64,000 bases of DNA, taken from assembly GCA_937892955.1 (NCBI GenBank), contig CALBKH010000132.1:1-64000 (forward strand), read 5' to 3'. Within the stretch, counting starts at the first letter, position 1, and the number at the start of each line of letters is the position of its first letter. This document shows, one piece after another, positions 62,825 through 64,000 of this stretch. This DNA is from an uncultured Alphaproteobacteria bacterium (GTDB lineage Bacteria > Pseudomonadota > Alphaproteobacteria > Rhizobiales > Ancalomicrobiaceae). The position numbers and the translations under genes are program-made. The notes under the pieces are model-generated. The model saw only the letters and a list, made by a program, of their open reading frames with translations. It searched no databases and was not told the origin of the DNA.

Positions 62825-63481
62825 ATGCCGCGTTTTCTGTACTTCGCCTACGGCTCCAATCTGCTCGCCGAACGGCTCGCCGCGCGCTGCCCGAGCGCCG
62901 AACCGAAAGGTGTCGTCCATGTCGCCGGATGGCGGCTCGCCTTCCATTCCAAGTCCTTCGACGGCTCGGGCAAGGCGACGCTGATCCGCGGCGAGGAGAG
63001 CGACGTCGTCCACGGACGGCTCTACGAGATCCCGGTCGGCGAGCGCGACGCGCTCGACAAGGCCGAAGGGGTCGACCGCGATCCGCCGGTCTATCTGCGC
63101 CACGACGATTTCGTCGTCACCGGCGCCGAAGGCGAGATCATCTCCGATGTCTCGGTCTACCTCGCCCGCGAGGAGACCCCGGCGCTGGCGCCGTGGGACT
63201 GGTATCGGGCCCTGATCGTCGCCGGCGGCATGCAGGCGGGGCTGCCGGCGGGGGACGTGGCGGCGCTGGCCGTGACCCCGGCCCTCCCCGACCCGTTGCC
63301 GACCCGGCGCACCCGGCGCGAGGCGCTGACGGTGCTCGAGAAGGCGGGCTTCTCCGAACTCGCCAAGGCCTGTGGCGGCGGCACCGCGGCGCCGGCGAAC
63401 GATCGCGCCCCCAAGGCGGCGAAAGCGGCGGTCGATGCGGTCGCCGAGAAAGCGGTGGCCGAGGCGATCTCGGGCCTGTGA
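62825..63481 (+). CDS. gamma-glutamylcyclotransferase-like (GGCT/AIG2) protein
   Basis: 218 aa from ATG 62825 with GAGGTG upstream. The GGCT fold is marked by FLYFAYGSNLLAERL (YGSN substrate loop) and VVHVAGWRLAFHSKSFDG. The probable catalytic Glu is in LYEIPVGERDALDKAEGV. Members release 5-oxoproline from gamma-glutamyl amines or peptides. The C-terminal ~40 residues (KAAKAAVDAVAEKAVAEA) are an Ala/Lys helix outside the domain. Substrate unproven. Confidence 0.82.
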   Translation: MPRFLYFAYGSNLLAERLAARCPSAEPKGVVHVAGWRLAFHSKSFDGSGKATLIRGEESDVVHGRLYEIPVGERDALDKAEGVDRDPPVYLRHDDFVVTGAEGEIISDVSVYLAREETPALAPWDWYRALIVAGGMQAGLPAGDVAALAVTPALPDPLPTRRTRREALTVLEKAGFSELAKACGGGTAAPANDRAPKAAKAAVDAVAEKAVAEAISGL

Positions 63482-63607
63482 GGCGATCTCCCGCGCCCGA
63501 CGGTGCGGTCCCGAACTCCGGAGGTCCCCGCGGCATCGATGGACCTTCGCGTCGGTCTCGAATCGGCGGTTCCCGATCGGGCCGCTTCGATCCGGTTCGT
63601 ACCGGCT

Positions 63608-64000
63608 CTAGCCGCCGCGCTTCGCCGCCACCGCGCGCGCCACGGGCGCGAAGCTGGTGCGATGCAGCGGCGAGGCGCCGAGGTCGTCGAGCGCCGACAT
63701 GTGGGCCTCGACGCCGTAGCCCTTGTGACGCTCGAAGCCGTAGCCGGGATGCTCCTGCGCCGCCAGGGTCATCAGCCGGTCACGCACCACCTTGGCGACG
63801 ATCGAGGCGGCGGCGATGGAGACCGATCGGCCGTCGCCGCCCTTGACCGCGGTACCCGCGCACGGTAGCCCCGGCGGCACGTCGACACCGTCGACGAGCA
63901 CGTGATCGGGCGTTTCGGCGAGGCCGTTGACGGCGCGGCGCATGGCGTCGAGCGTGGCGGCGCGGATGTCGGTCGCATCGATGCGCTCGACCGAGCCGAG
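63608..64000 (-). CDS. rnhB: ribonuclease HII, 3' part (runs off the right edge)
   Basis: The C-terminal ~130 residues are in the window. GSVERIDATDIRAATLDAMRRA is the segment after the first active-site motif, LVDG is the strand with an active-site Asp, and VSIAAASIVAKVVRDRLM is the RNase HII signature including the basic and Asp residues; RHKGYGVEAHMSAL follows. Removes RNA from RNA:DNA hybrids, including single misincorporated ribonucleotides. The start lies beyond base 64000. rnhB near the F0 genes is common in Rhizobiales. Confidence 0.93.
   Translation of the reverse strand, partial: LGSVERIDATDIRAATLDAMRRAVNGLAETPDHVLVDGVDVPPGLPCAGTAVKGGDGRSVSIAAASIVAKVVRDRLMTLAAQEHPGYGFERHKGYGVEAHMSALDDLGASPLHRTSFAPVARAVAAKRGG

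Overview
The window is high-GC DNA (about 70% by eye) from an alphaproteobacterium, most likely order Rhizobiales/Hyphomicrobiales. The evidence is a CcrM-type GANTC methyltransferase with a degenerate CtrA-like box upstream, a separate F0 operon (atpI-B-E-F'-F) with duplicated b/b' subunits, the pairs xseB-dxs and TPR protein-ispE, the block mutY/DUF721/DsbA/smc, meaB, and dispersed palindromic repeats. Genus cannot be assigned from the sequence alone. No rRNA, tRNA, CRISPR array, transposase or integrase was seen.

Layout. 0.3-3.2 kb: a flavoprotein of the sulfide:quinone oxidoreductase family with a tiny downstream gene, divergent from msrB-msrA. 3.6-5.9 kb: HD hydrolase, tyrosine phosphatase and NrtR-like NAD regulator. 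5.9-12.2 kb: SDR, small exported or anchored proteins, enoyl-CoA hydratase, Sua5/TsaC, histone-deacetylase-like hydrolase, MFS carrier. 12.3-15.4 kb: xseB, dxs (isoprenoid entry) and a SCO copper chaperone. 15.5-25.5 kb: DUF1499, DUF3297, a DUF3365 haem protein, a LysR/aldo-keto reductase pair, an acyl-CoA ligase, CorA, PdxH, a lipoprotein, a DnaJ/CbpA co-chaperone. 25.5-29.0 kb: a serine-hydrolase-like protein and an arsenic operon (arsR, two unrelated arsenate reductases, acr3). 29-34.2 kb: DUF2339 membrane protein, a proline-rich anchored protein, meaB.

34.3-36.4 kb is clearly different: AT-richer, with altered codon use, holding an anti-phage dCTP-deaminase-type gene (P-loop domain plus zinc deaminase domain) overlapping a small DUF488-like gene. 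It sits between meaB and ispE and is the best candidate for an under-described defence system here. 36.5-42.6 kb returns to core genes (ispE, TPR protein, ppdK). 42.7-44.2 kb is a second, weaker accessory patch: an AT-richer membrane coiled-coil protein and a ParD/ParE-like toxin-antitoxin pair.

44.4-55.9 kb: polyprenyl diphosphate synthase, DUF2007, a TrmN6-like methyltransferase, small secreted proteins, AMP nucleosidase, HAD phosphatase, ccrM, a metallophosphoesterase, a thioesterase, mutY, DUF721, a DsbA-like oxidoreductase. 56-62.6 kb: smc, then the F0 ATP synthase operon with a near-consensus promoter and a clear terminator. 62.8-64 kb: a gamma-glutamylcyclotransferase-like gene and the 3' part of rnhB, which runs off the right edge.

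Themes: isoprenoid/quinone synthesis (dxs, ispE, polyprenyl synthase), redox and thiol repair (SQR, MsrA/B, DsbA, SCO), chromosome maintenance and cell cycle (CcrM, SMC, MutY, DUF721), energy (F0, PPDK), arsenic resistance, and phage defence.
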